From the NCBI RefSeq assembly GCF_000382325.1, contig NZ_KB908057.1, positions 426,783 to 490,782 on the forward strand: 64,000 nt of DNA. The letters run 5' to 3'. This DNA is from Woodsholea maritima DSM 17123. Its GTDB lineage: Bacteria > Pseudomonadota > Alphaproteobacteria > Caulobacterales > Maricaulaceae. The translations under genes and the position numbers were made by a program. Below the pieces are notes generated by a model. That model had not been told where the DNA came from. It made no database searches and worked only from the letters and a program-made list of their open reading frames with translations. Position 1 is the stretch's first letter. Each line of letters starts with the position of its first letter. This document shows positions 51,482 through 59,920 of the stretch, one piece after another.

Positions 51482-52056
51482 ACCTTGCTGGTGACCGCGA
51501 TGGCGATTTTGCACCCGGTTTTGATAAGGGCGCTGAGGAGGGGATAACCCACAGCCTGCTGGGCGCCTTCATCAATGGCCAGCTCTTTATGGGCGGTTTC
51601 TTCGGCCTGGAAGGTGGCAAATTGTTCGGCCAGCTCGCTCTCGCCATAGAGTTTCAAGCGCTCGACCTGTTCGCCATAATGGCCTTCGATCACGCTTTCG
51701 ACGGCCTCGGTGCAGGCGTGGGCGGCTTTCTCACCCATCAGTGCCGTGCCCGCGCCCAAGAGAAAGCCCGCCATATTGCACAAGGGGGCCAGAGCCGTCG
51801 GGCGGCTGTCCCGCGCAAAAATCAAGCGATCAAAGGCTTCTAAATGGTGCTGCTCATCGGCTTCCATATGGGTCAGCTGCGCGGCGATCCGCGCCTTGTG
51901 CGCCAGGCGGCCAAAAATGGCGCGCTGGCCGCGATAGATCTGCACCGCGCCATATTCCCCGGCATGATCAACGCGGATCATGGCCTTTACATCATCATTT
52001 GGTCGGCGCGAGCCGGGACGTTTGATGATCTTGCGAGCGGGGTGAGCGGTGGTCAT
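51478..52056 (-). CDS. coq7: Demethoxyubiquinone hydroxylase
   Basis: 192 residues. Di-iron ligands in MIRVDHAGEYGAVQIY, ADEQHHLEAFDRL and, later, ESVIEGHYGEQVE and QAEETAHKELAIDEGA; these are the two ExxH pairs of the COQ7/UbiF-type carboxylate-bridged di-iron fold. It carries out a late hydroxylation in ubiquinone synthesis. The next minus-strand gene dsbB starts 9 bases upstream of its start, giving a dsbB-coq7 transcript. Confidence 0.93.
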   Translation of the reverse strand: MTTAHPARKIIKRPGSRRPNDDVKAMIRVDHAGEYGAVQIYRGQRAIFGRLAHKARIAAQLTHMEADEQHHLEAFDRLIFARDSRPTALAPLCNMAGFLLGAGTALMGEKAAHACTEAVESVIEGHYGEQVERLKLYGESELAEQFATFQAEETAHKELAIDEGAQQAVGYPLLSALIKTGCKIAIAVTSKV

Positions 52057-52065
52057 GGCGAAGCC

Positions 52066-52590
52066 TTATTTCGTGGAGCGATTGCGCCAGCCTATATAAG
52101 CACTCATCACGCTTAGGCCCAAGGACACAAGTGCATTATATCCGGCCATGGAAACGCCAAACATCACCCAAGCGGCTTCATCGCATAACGGAATATGCTG
52201 GGCGCGGTCTAAGGACGCACTGAGGTCTTCAAGTGATAAAGTCCCGACATTGCCGCCGGTACAGGATGCCGGTCCGGCCCACCATTTATACTCAATCCCC
52301 GCATGGCGCGTGGCATAGAGAAACCCGGCCAGGAAGATCAGAGCCAAAATGAAACACGCCGCCGGGCCATGGCGCTTAAGATCGGTTTTGATCTGGCTGA
52401 GGCCATAATAACCCAGCCCCAAGACCAGGCTGGCGACATGGATCCAACGATGAGCATAACACATCGGGCAGGGCAGATACCCCCCAATATATTCAAAGCC
52501 AAAGGCGCTTAACAGAACCAATCCCGAGGCGAGACCGGCAAACAGCGGCCAATCTTGCGCGCTGAAGATATCAAAACGATGTTTCATCAT
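52066..52590 (-). CDS. dsbB: Disulfide bond formation protein B
   Basis: 174 residues with four membrane helices. The first periplasmic loop has the redox CPMC pair (GGYLPCPMCYAHRW, about 35-48). The second loop has the Cys residues in ASCTGGN and HIPLCDEAAWVMFG. DsbB reoxidises DsbA and passes electrons to ubiquinone. It is followed by coq7, a ubiquinone-pathway gene, on the same strand. Confidence 0.92.
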   Translation of the reverse strand: MMKHRFDIFSAQDWPLFAGLASGLVLLSAFGFEYIGGYLPCPMCYAHRWIHVASLVLGLGYYGLSQIKTDLKRHGPAACFILALIFLAGFLYATRHAGIEYKWWAGPASCTGGNVGTLSLEDLSASLDRAQHIPLCDEAAWVMFGVSMAGYNALVSLGLSVMSAYIGWRNRSTK

Positions 52591-52663
52591 GGCTTGGACT
52601 TTATCCTGACTTTATGGCGCGATGCGAGGGTTATGACGCAGACCTCGCGCGCTTGTGATGGGC

Positions 52664-53302
52664 TTAGCCCATGCCCAGCAAGCCTTTGATGAAGTCTTTG
52701 AGGATATCGACAAAAGCTGGGCCTAAAATGACAAATCCACCGACCAGGAGAACGATCCAGATGAGGCCCAGCATCACACCCAAAAAGATCAAAATGCCGT
52801 CACGGGTGATCAAGCCCAAGGCGGCAATCGCCAAACCAATGCCCGGCGTTGAATTGGTAAGGGGCAGGGGCACCAGGATAGAGGCGCAAAAGAGTGTAAA
52901 GATACCGCCCAGAACCCGCTCCATCGTTGGGCCGGAGAGGAAAAGAAAGCGCGGCCGGGCCAAAGCCTCTAGCCAGCCAAACCATTTGCGCGCGCCCGAG
53001 GCCATGCGCTCCAGCCCGGCTTTATCGAGTGTGCGGGTTTTAAACTTTTCCGGCATCCAGGGCTCGGATTTCCCCAGCATCATCTGAACGGACAGGGCCA
53101 TCATCGGCAGAGCGACAATCTGGGGGATGCCATAAAGAAAAGGAATACACACCGGAATAGCCAGCGCGAACAGGACAACACCAAAGGCGCGCTCACCCAG
53201 GGCTTGGGTAAATTGACCCAAGCTGAGGCCGGTTTCAGGGGCAGTCTGGGCGACCGTTTCCAAAGTGGCGATCAATCCGCCGGTTGAGCCTTCGTTCGAC
53301 AT
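52664..53302 (-). CDS. exoD: ExoD-family exopolysaccharide synthesis protein
   Basis: 212 residues from the ATG at 53302, which follows GAGAGGGGG. FTQALGERAFGVVLFALAIPVCIPFLYGIP begins the ExoD motif region (two parts shown), followed by membrane segments ILVPLPLTNSTPGIGLAIAALGLITRDG and WIVLLVGGFVILGPAF. Four helices. ExoD was named for exopolysaccharide and symbiosis defects in Sinorhizobium; its biochemical role is unknown. Confidence 0.88.
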   Translation of the reverse strand: MSNEGSTGGLIATLETVAQTAPETGLSLGQFTQALGERAFGVVLFALAIPVCIPFLYGIPQIVALPMMALSVQMMLGKSEPWMPEKFKTRTLDKAGLERMASGARKWFGWLEALARPRFLFLSGPTMERVLGGIFTLFCASILVPLPLTNSTPGIGLAIAALGLITRDGILIFLGVMLGLIWIVLLVGGFVILGPAFVDILKDFIKGLLGMG

Positions 53303-53483
53303 AAATCCCCCTCTCAAAGTGTGCGTGACCATACGCTTAAGGCCTTCAAGAGGTCTAGCGACATTGTTGAGGCAATTCGTTTTTACGCAGTTCGAGCGAT
53401 GAGGCCTCATCGTATGGAGGCGCGCTTCATAAAGGCGTCACAGCCATTAGGTAGAGCCTATTATTTTTGGGGGCGATAAATTT

Positions 53484-54854
53484 ATGACAACAGATCGTCA
53501 CGCTTTATCTCAGGCTAATATTGTGGGTTATGCGTCGGGCAATTTCGGGAAGAATATTCTCTGGAATACGCTGGAAATTTTTCTAATTTTTTATTTAACC
53601 GATATTTTAGGGGTTAATCCGGCCAAAGCGGGGCTGATCGTTTTATTGAGCGTGATCTGGGATGCGTTGCTTGATCCCCTTGTCGCGGTGTCGGCAGATA
53701 AGACCCAAAGCCGGTGGGGCAAATATGGGCCCTACATCATGATAGGGGCTCCACTGGCGAGTTTAAGCTTTATGGCCATTTTTCTGATGGGCCATTGGGG
53801 GTTATCTATGCCCTTTTTTGTGGTCGTGGCCATGATCATGGTGTTCCGCATGGCATACACCATTATTGATCTTCCCCATAATGCGTTGATTGCGCGTGTT
53901 ACACGTGACGGCCATGTCCGATCACGCATTGCCATTACGCGTTTCATGTTTAGTGCAACGGGAAGTTTCACCCTGTCTATAGCCTCAATTGCTATTTTTT
54001 CAGCGCCCACCCCGCAAGGCCAGGCTGAGAATTTTCTGATCTTTGCCTATATCGCTGCCCTTTTATCCTTGGGCGCGATGTGGGTGTCATGGTTCAGTGT
54101 GCGCCGCTTTGATATTGAGGGGCCAGCGGGACAGATTAATCTTGTCGATATACCGCGCGCTTTGGGGGTGGTTCTACGTCATCGCAATGGCTTGATTGTC
54201 TTATCCCTGGCTTTTATCAGTGGAATGTCTTTGCCCATATTTGGCCGTATGCTGAGTTATTATTCAAAATACTACCTGGATGATTTTAACTATCAATGGG
54301 CGGTTTGGCCCAGCATGATTGATCTAGACGTAGTGATCAGCACCCAAAACTGTGTCGGCTATGCCTTAGCCGCCTTGATGATGGGGCAGTTTCTTTTCTC
54401 ATTCGTTTTATTGCGGGGGGCAAAATATTTGACTAAAGCCCAAATTTTGCGGCTTTCTCATGGAATTATTGTGATGGCGATGATTATATTTGCGGTTTGG
54501 CCACCTCATCGATTGTGGGGACTGGTCAGTATTGCATTTATTGTGGGATTGGGGTCCGCCGGAATTTGGTCGGTGATCTGGGGTATGGCCCCGGACATTG
54601 TCGATCAGATTGAAAGCCAGTACGGATTTCGTCCCGAAGGTATGTTCATCGGGTGTACGATTGTCTTTATGAAACTCGCCAATGGCTTGGGTAATGGCCT
54701 GATGGGGGCCAGCTTGGATGCTCTGGGCTATGTTGCCAATGCTGTGCAGAGCCCCCTGACCCTAAAGGGCCTACATATCATCAGTTGGGGTTGGCCGATA
54801 TTGGGCAGTGTGGCCTGTATCGGCCTGTTACAGATCTATCGCGAAGGGCGTTAG
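53484..54854 (+). CDS. MFS/GPH-family sugar:cation symporter
   Basis: 456 residues with about 12 membrane helices. The melibiose-type landmarks are NFGKNILWNTLEIFLIFYLTD, WDALLDPLVAVSADKTQSRWGKY-like RxG/RWG motif after helix 2, and MAYTIIDLPHNALIARVT with HNALI. The C-terminal half has PDIVDQIESQYGFRPEGMFIG. It should import a sugar or related solute with Na+ or H+. AT-richer than the neighbours, but the difference is moderate. Single gene. Confidence 0.85.
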   Translation: MTTDRHALSQANIVGYASGNFGKNILWNTLEIFLIFYLTDILGVNPAKAGLIVLLSVIWDALLDPLVAVSADKTQSRWGKYGPYIMIGAPLASLSFMAIFLMGHWGLSMPFFVVVAMIMVFRMAYTIIDLPHNALIARVTRDGHVRSRIAITRFMFSATGSFTLSIASIAIFSAPTPQGQAENFLIFAYIAALLSLGAMWVSWFSVRRFDIEGPAGQINLVDIPRALGVVLRHRNGLIVLSLAFISGMSLPIFGRMLSYYSKYYLDDFNYQWAVWPSMIDLDVVISTQNCVGYALAALMMGQFLFSFVLLRGAKYLTKAQILRLSHGIIVMAMIIFAVWPPHRLWGLVSIAFIVGLGSAGIWSVIWGMAPDIVDQIESQYGFRPEGMFIGCTIVFMKLANGLGNGLMGASLDALGYVANAVQSPLTLKGLHIISWGWPILGSVACIGLLQIYREGR

Positions 54855-54983
54855 ACCTTATTTGACTTGAGTTTAAGCCCTCACCAGGACGCGACTGCAA
54901 AACACTGGAAAATTTGCGCAGTGCGCCGTTGACTTTCAAAGGGCTTCAGGGCAATTTCCCGGCCTTCTTGGGGCGCACCCCAA

Positions 54984-55068
54984 GCCTCTGTGGCGGAATT
55001 GGTAGACGCGCCGGATTCAAAATCCGGTTCCTTCGGGAGTGACAGTTCGAGTCTGTCCAGAGGCACCA
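54984..55068 (+). tRNA. tRNA-Leu (CAA)
   Basis: 85 bases including an encoded CCA. The acceptor stem is GCCTCTG / CAGAGGC. The D-arm has GGCGGAATTGGTAGACGC. The anticodon stem CCGGA / TCCGG holds loop TTCAAAA with anticodon CAA. A long class II variable arm follows, then the T-arm with GTTCGAGTC. It decodes the leucine codon TTG. Confidence 0.97.
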
Positions 55069-55158
55069 TTATTTTCTTTAAAAATAATCGTTATCTCGTT
55101 TCGCTACCTGTTTTCGGCGGATTGCGCGCTGTCATGTTTAAAGCGGCCTGTGTCAATC

Positions 55159-55187
55159 TTGACATCATTTAGATGATTAGCTAAGTA
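55159..55187 (+). promoter_or_regulatory. Strong promoter with operator-like inverted repeat before sdpR
   Basis: TTGACA (-35), 17-base spacer, TAAGTA (-10). The inverted repeat ATCAT-TTAG-ATGAT (55164-55177) lies in the spacer. The ATG at 55195 is only 7 bases after the -10, so the mRNA may have almost no leader. Confidence 0.65.
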
Positions 55188-55194
55188 TCTAGGT

Positions 55195-55506
55195 ATGAGC
55201 CGTGTTTTTAAAGCCCTTTCTGATCCGACCCGACGACGGGTGTTGGAGCTATTGCGAGAAGGTCCGCTGAGCGCAGGGGAGTTGGCCGAGCACTTTAACG
55301 TCTCCAAGCCCACCATGTCGGCGCATTTCGCGGTTCTGCGTGAGGCAGATTTGATCACCAGTGAGAAGCGCGGCAAATCCGTGCTCTATCATCTCAACAT
55401 GTCGGTGCTGGAAGAGGCTTTGATGGGGTTCGCTGAAGTCTTCGGCTTGGATGTGAGCGTCAAAACGCGCATCGGCGCAGCACATCGCGATGGAGCATCG
55501 TCATGA
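55195..55506 (+). CDS. sdpR: ArsR-family repressor, SdpR-like
   Basis: 103 residues. MSRVFKALSDPTRRRVLELL, then GPLSAGELAEHFNVSKPTMS and HFAVLREADLITSEKRGKSVLYHLN form the winged helix. The lack of metal-site Cys pairs and the LAEHFNVSKPTMSAHF wording are those of the SdpR group, which represses its own operon. It lies 4 bases over the sdpI-like gene. The inverted repeat in its promoter is the likely operator. The symbol is by family likeness only. Confidence 0.85.
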   Translation: MSRVFKALSDPTRRRVLELLREGPLSAGELAEHFNVSKPTMSAHFAVLREADLITSEKRGKSVLYHLNMSVLEEALMGFAEVFGLDVSVKTRIGAAHRDGASS

Positions 55507-56087
55507 TTTTTCTGATCTTTCCCGTCTTTTTTATCCTCTTTAAGATGCTAGCTTCATTCTTGGTGTCGTGCCAGGGGGCTTATGATTTTAAGACTATGGA
55601 TGTCTTGGGCGTAATCGGGGTGGCTTTGGTGTTCATGGCGTTACTGGTCGGGGAAATCCGTGCGCGAGCCCACACGCCTTCGCCGCGGGGCGGACTTCAC
55701 AGTCTGCGAAGCTCTGCCATGGGCGCGATGATCATTCTGGGTTGTGCGCTGGGCGCATCCTTGTTCAAGGATTTGGGGCTTTGGGACGGTGAGCAGGTGA
55801 CGCGCAGCGCCGGTATTGTTTTGGGCTTTGTTTTGATGGTGACGGGTAATTATCTACCGAAAGCCCCCGTTAAAGCTTGCACACAAGCCCAAAGCCGGCT
55901 GGCTTTACGCGCCCAACGCCGGGTGGGGCAGATTTTTCTGGCCGTCGGGGCTGTCTCTATCGTGATTTGGGTGGCCATGCCTTTGGCTTATGCGCCCAAA
56001 GTCACTTCAGGGTTGGGCCTGGTCACATTTGCACTGGCGATGATCTATGGCGTGCAATGTTGGCACGTTGAACGCCGTGGCGCTTAA
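55503..56087 (+). CDS. SdpI-family membrane protein
   Basis: 194 residues with about five or six membrane helices. The SdpI domain is seen in LGFVLMVTGNYLPKAPVKAC (GNYLPK) in the second half. SdpI of Bacillus subtilis gives immunity to the SdpC toxin and senses it to relieve SdpR. Here no SdpC-like toxin gene is seen nearby. The start overlaps sdpR by 4 bases, so the pair is coupled. Immunity function is inference. Confidence 0.82.
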   Translation: MIFLIFPVFFILFKMLASFLVSCQGAYDFKTMDVLGVIGVALVFMALLVGEIRARAHTPSPRGGLHSLRSSAMGAMIILGCALGASLFKDLGLWDGEQVTRSAGIVLGFVLMVTGNYLPKAPVKACTQAQSRLALRAQRRVGQIFLAVGAVSIVIWVAMPLAYAPKVTSGLGLVTFALAMIYGVQCWHVERRGA

Positions 56088-56111
56088 TCAAAACAGAAGG
56101 ACACACACATC

Positions 56112-56306
56112 ATGACTGCACGAGGCTTGATCCTTTTTCAAATCATCTTTGCCCTGGTGTGGGCGTTTGCGCTGATTATGGTCGCACAATTTTTCAGTTC
56201 GGATGTCGTGAACTGGCTGCTGGTCGGCTACGTGCTGACGAATGGTCTGGGCACAGCCTTTTTTGCGCGCCAGCAGAGTGAAGCGAAAGCGTGCGAAGAC
56301 GCTTAG
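56112..56306 (+). CDS. Small two-helix membrane protein, third gene of the sdpR-sdpI run
   Basis: 64 residues, two membrane helices (LILFQIIFALVWAFALIMVA and VVNWLLVGYVLTNGLGTAFFA) and a short charged tail. It starts 24 bases after the sdpI-like gene on the same strand and overlaps the convergent FkbM gene by 4 bases. Not recognised. Its position suggests it belongs to the sdpRI-like transcript. Confidence 0.7.
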   Translation: MTARGLILFQIIFALVWAFALIMVAQFFSSDVVNWLLVGYVLTNGLGTAFFARQQSEAKACEDA

Positions 56307-57046
56307 CGCTGTGGAGCGATATAAAGCGTATTGAGATCGCCCCACGCGCCGGGCTCGAGGTCAAGAGCGGGCGTAATCCGGGTGCGCGTCCAGCCCCAGC
56401 CCAGTAACACCTCATCGGCTTTGGGATTATTCTCCAAAAGAATATAGGGCTTATGGGTTTTGAGGGTGGCTTCGCCGCCCAGAAGCGCTTGAGCCTCGAA
56501 ACCTTGAACATCAATTTTGATAAAGCTAGGCGCGAGATTGAAGCTATCCAAGGTGCGGATCTCACACACGGTTTCGCGGATGGCGAGCGCTTGGGGGTCA
56601 AAATTGGCGAGGGTCTCAGCGTTCAACCACGTGCTGGCTTCCTCGCGGGAAAAAGACGCTAAACCATCATAGACATAGCCGCGATAGGTCGGGGTGAAGA
56701 GGGGGATGTCGCGCGCCGCCTCGCCTAAGCCCACATTGTGAAGGTGCAGGCCGGGGGTGTTCCTATGGCGGCGTTCCAGTGCCGCAAACAAAGTCGGGTC
56801 GGGCTCAAAACTATGAAGCGGCGCGTGCGTGTTGAAAAGACGGATCGCATCAATGCTTTGGCCGCGATTAGCGCCGATGTCCACAATATCGCTGGCCGCC
56901 GGTAGGGTGAGTTGGGGCAGGATGGCAAAGTCACGCTCAAACGGGATTTTCAAGGTCTGGCGCACCGCGCGTTGCAGATCGGCCTTAGCGTTGGCGAGCG
57001 CGGGAAAGCGGCTTTGCAGGGCGCGGATATGGCGGGCAATCGACAT
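56303..57046 (-). CDS. FkbM-family methyltransferase
   Basis: 247 residues from the ATG at 57046; the longer TTG start has no ribosome site. IVDIGANRGQSIDAIRLF is the SAM-binding motif I (about 55-72), LHSFEPDPTLFAALERRH follows, then FIKIDVQGFEAQALLGGEATL, the FkbM signature, and ILLENNPKADEVLLGWG. It methylates an oxygen on a sugar or natural-product part; substrate unknown. The GH5 gene is divergent. Confidence 0.9.
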   Translation of the reverse strand: MSIARHIRALQSRFPALANAKADLQRAVRQTLKIPFERDFAILPQLTLPAASDIVDIGANRGQSIDAIRLFNTHAPLHSFEPDPTLFAALERRHRNTPGLHLHNVGLGEAARDIPLFTPTYRGYVYDGLASFSREEASTWLNAETLANFDPQALAIRETVCEIRTLDSFNLAPSFIKIDVQGFEAQALLGGEATLKTHKPYILLENNPKADEVLLGWGWTRTRITPALDLEPGAWGDLNTLYIAPQR

Positions 57047-57202
57047 GAGGTCATCCAAGGTTTGAAATATAGTGAAGCTCTAGCGGGTGAATGTTAATAA
57101 AGCACTGTTTTTTAAAAGATATAATTCAGTTTTCCGTAAAGTATTACGTAAGTGCTTTGCGCTATAAGGCTTTAAAAGTGTAGGGCGCAGTGGGATAAGT
57201 TT

Positions 57203-58267
57203 ATGATCAAAACTGGCGTATTGGGGGCGTGTGCGGTGCTGATGCTCGCTAGCCTCAGCCCAGCCCAGGTCTTTCGCCTGGATGGCGATCAGGATTTACG
57301 CTGTAACGGCGCGAATGCCCGCAATGCGCTGTGCCAAAGCGTGGCCCAAAATCACGGCCCACAGGCACCATTTCAAAGCTGCATCAATCTGGGCGGGGCG
57401 CTGGAGGCGAATTTCGAAGGCGAATGGGGCTATCGCATTGAAGATGCTCACCTGCGCGAGATCGCAGCGGCGGGCTTCGAGGCGATCCGGGTGCCGATCC
57501 GCTGGAGTGCGCACGCCGGTGAAAGCGCGCCTTACACCATCGCGCCGGAGTTTTTCGCCCGCATAGACCATATTATCGAGACGGCGCTGGGTGAGGGCCT
57601 TCACGTCATCATCAATATCCATCATTTTGAAGCCTTTATGGCCGATCCTGAAGGGCAAGCGGCGCGCCTGGCCGCGTTCTGGACCCAAATCGCCCAGCAT
57701 TATCGCGACCAGGATGATCGGGTGATCTTTGAGATTTTGAACGAGCCCTATGGCGCGGTGGATTATGACCGGGTCAATCAGATCAATGCCGATATGTTGG
57801 CGCTGATCCGGCGTGAAAACCCAACCCGCTGGGTGATTTTAAGCGCGGGCCATTGGAGCCATCTTGAGGGGCTGGAGGCGGTCATTCCACCGCGTGATGA
57901 TCGTATTATGGCGACTTTCCACTATTATGACCCCTTCGAGTTTACCCATCAGGGCGCGCCCTGGACCAATGTGACACGCACAGGGGTGTGGTGGGGCGAT
58001 GAGGATGATCGCGCGGCCATTCGCGCGGATATGGACCGCGCGGCCCAGTATGCGCGCCGCCACCAGGTCCCTGTTTTGATGGGCGAATTTGGTGTTTATA
58101 GGGGTGTTCCGCTGGGCCAGCGCGCGCAATGGACCAAGTTTGTGCGTCAATCGAGTGAGGCTGAAGGCCTCGCCTGGTGTCATTGGGATTTTGCCACGAC
58201 CTTCCCAATTTATAATCAGGATGCGGATAGCTGGATCGTGCCCATGCGCGATAGCTTATTCGATTAA
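57203..58267 (+). CDS. Secreted family 5 glycoside hydrolase
   Basis: 354 residues. A signal peptide (GVLGACAVLMLASLSPAQV) is followed by the TIM barrel: NLGGALEANFEGEWG, GFEAIRVPIRWSAHAGE, INIHHFEAF, FEILNEPYG (acid/base Glu), TFHYYDPFEFTHQGAPW and MGEFGVYRG (nucleophile Glu). These are GH5 cellulase/endoglucanase-type landmarks. Beta-1,4-glucan or mannan is the likely substrate class, unproved. Its end overlaps the cydC stop by 12 bases. Confidence 0.92.
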   Translation: MIKTGVLGACAVLMLASLSPAQVFRLDGDQDLRCNGANARNALCQSVAQNHGPQAPFQSCINLGGALEANFEGEWGYRIEDAHLREIAAAGFEAIRVPIRWSAHAGESAPYTIAPEFFARIDHIIETALGEGLHVIINIHHFEAFMADPEGQAARLAAFWTQIAQHYRDQDDRVIFEILNEPYGAVDYDRVNQINADMLALIRRENPTRWVILSAGHWSHLEGLEAVIPPRDDRIMATFHYYDPFEFTHQGAPWTNVTRTGVWWGDEDDRAAIRADMDRAAQYARRHQVPVLMGEFGVYRGVPLGQRAQWTKFVRQSSEAEGLAWCHWDFATTFPIYNQDADSWIVPMRDSLFD

Positions 58268-59920
58268 ACGCCCGTCTTTCATAGTCAAAACCCGTTGCGC
58301 GCGCGTCAGCAAGGCTTTGCGGTGGGTGATCATCAGGCAGGACCGGCGTGGATCGGTGCTCAGCCATTGATCGAGCGCGATCATGAAATCGGCTTCGGTC
58401 TGGGGGTCCAGGCCCTCCGTCGGCTCATCGAGCAACAAGATTGGGGCATCCTTTAAGAAGGCGCGCGCCAGTGCCAGGCGCCGGCCTTGACCGCCAGACA
58501 CCAGACGGCCCTGTTCGCCAATCCAGGTGGCGAGCCCATCGGGCATGGCGCGCACAAAATCGGCGGCGCGCGCCAACTCCAAGGCTTGCCATAGCTCGTC
58601 CTCGCTGGCGTCAGCTTTGGCGAGGCGTAGATTGGCCCGCACGGTTGTGGAGAGCAATTCTGCGCGCTGATCGACCAGGGCAAAACGATCGCGCCGATCG
58701 GTCAGGCTTAGGGCGCTTAAGGGCGTCCCACCCAGGGTCATCGTTCCACCTTCAGGGGCGTAAAACCCCATCAAAGCTTTGATGAGGCTGGACTTTCCAG
58801 ATCCAGACTCGCCGATGATCGCGACGCGCTCGCCTTCCTTCAGGCTCAGGCTCACACCGTTAAGCGCGCGCAGGGATGTGCCCGGATAGGTGAGGCTCAA
58901 ATTCTCGATATCCAGATCCCAATGCGCAGGCACAGAAGCAGGCCTTTGCGGATCTTCTACGGCGGGCGCGGTGATGGCGAGGGCGTTGAGGCGCTTTGCG
59001 GCGCTTTGAGTTTTGCCTAACACCTCCCCGGCGAGCACCAGGGGGGCGGCGGTTTCGAAGAGGCCAAAGGCGATAAATCCCGCCATGGCGGCCAGGGGCG
59101 CACTGGCCCCGCCCAAAGTCGCAAGCGCAATCCCGGCGCAGAAGGCCAGCGGGCTGGCAAAGCCTAACAGCGCGGCATTGATCAGGCCAAGATGGGCCAT
59201 GCGGCGCTGGGCGTTGATCCATTGATCTGAGACGGTGGTGAGGCGCGCGAGCTGGCGTTCGGCTGCGCCATAGGCTTTTAACTCGGCCAGACCCGCGACC
59301 AGATCTTGAGCCTCGGCGCGGGTGGCTGCCGCGCTTGTGACATTGGCTTCGCCCAGATCGCGGCCAAAATGCGCCGCCAGCCGAGGCAGGATCACCGCGC
59401 AGAGGAGAAAGACGCCAATGACACCCGGCAGGGCCAGGGGGGCAAAAACGGCGAGCAAAATAGAGGCGACAAGCGCCGCAGCGCTGGCCGCGATGACCGG
59501 CGTGATCAAGCGCAGATAGAGCGTATCGAGCGCATCGACATCCTGCATGACGCGCGAGAGCATATCCCCGGCGCGCAGGCGGCTGATATGGGCCGGGGCC
59601 AGGGGTGCGGCGATGTCAAACACCCATAGGCGCAGGCGCGCGAGGATGCGGAAAGTGGCTTCATGGGTGGCGATCCGCTCGCCATAGCGTAGCGCCGTGC
59701 GGCCCATGGCAAAGCCGCGCACTCCGCCAGAGGCAAAGAAGAAGTTGAACGCCGCGCCAGCCCCAGCAAGGCCCGCCACACCGGCCGCCGTGATGAACCA
59801 GCCAGACAGCGCCATCAGACCTAAGCCGCTTAACACTGTAAGGGCGGCCAGTGCCGCGCCCAGGCGCAACCACCAGCGATCCGGGTGGGCCATCTTTAAG
59901 AAGGGCCAAAGATCCTTCAT
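58256..59920 (-). CDS. cydC: Heterodimeric ABC exporter subunit CydC
   Basis: 554 residues. Six membrane helices in the first half, then the ATPase domain: Walker A GESGSGKSS, signature LVSGGQGRRLALARA, Walker B ILLLDEPTEGLD, and the H-loop MITHRKAL. Together with CydD it exports reducing thiols (glutathione, cysteine) and is needed to assemble cytochrome bd. It overlaps the cydD stop by 4 bases, so cydD-cydC form one transcript. Confidence 0.93.
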   Translation of the reverse strand: MKDLWPFLKMAHPDRWWLRLGAALAALTVLSGLGLMALSGWFITAAGVAGLAGAGAAFNFFFASGGVRGFAMGRTALRYGERIATHEATFRILARLRLWVFDIAAPLAPAHISRLRAGDMLSRVMQDVDALDTLYLRLITPVIAASAAALVASILLAVFAPLALPGVIGVFLLCAVILPRLAAHFGRDLGEANVTSAAATRAEAQDLVAGLAELKAYGAAERQLARLTTVSDQWINAQRRMAHLGLINAALLGFASPLAFCAGIALATLGGASAPLAAMAGFIAFGLFETAAPLVLAGEVLGKTQSAAKRLNALAITAPAVEDPQRPASVPAHWDLDIENLSLTYPGTSLRALNGVSLSLKEGERVAIIGESGSGKSSLIKALMGFYAPEGGTMTLGGTPLSALSLTDRRDRFALVDQRAELLSTTVRANLRLAKADASEDELWQALELARAADFVRAMPDGLATWIGEQGRLVSGGQGRRLALARAFLKDAPILLLDEPTEGLDPQTEADFMIALDQWLSTDPRRSCLMITHRKALLTRAQRVLTMKDGRLIE

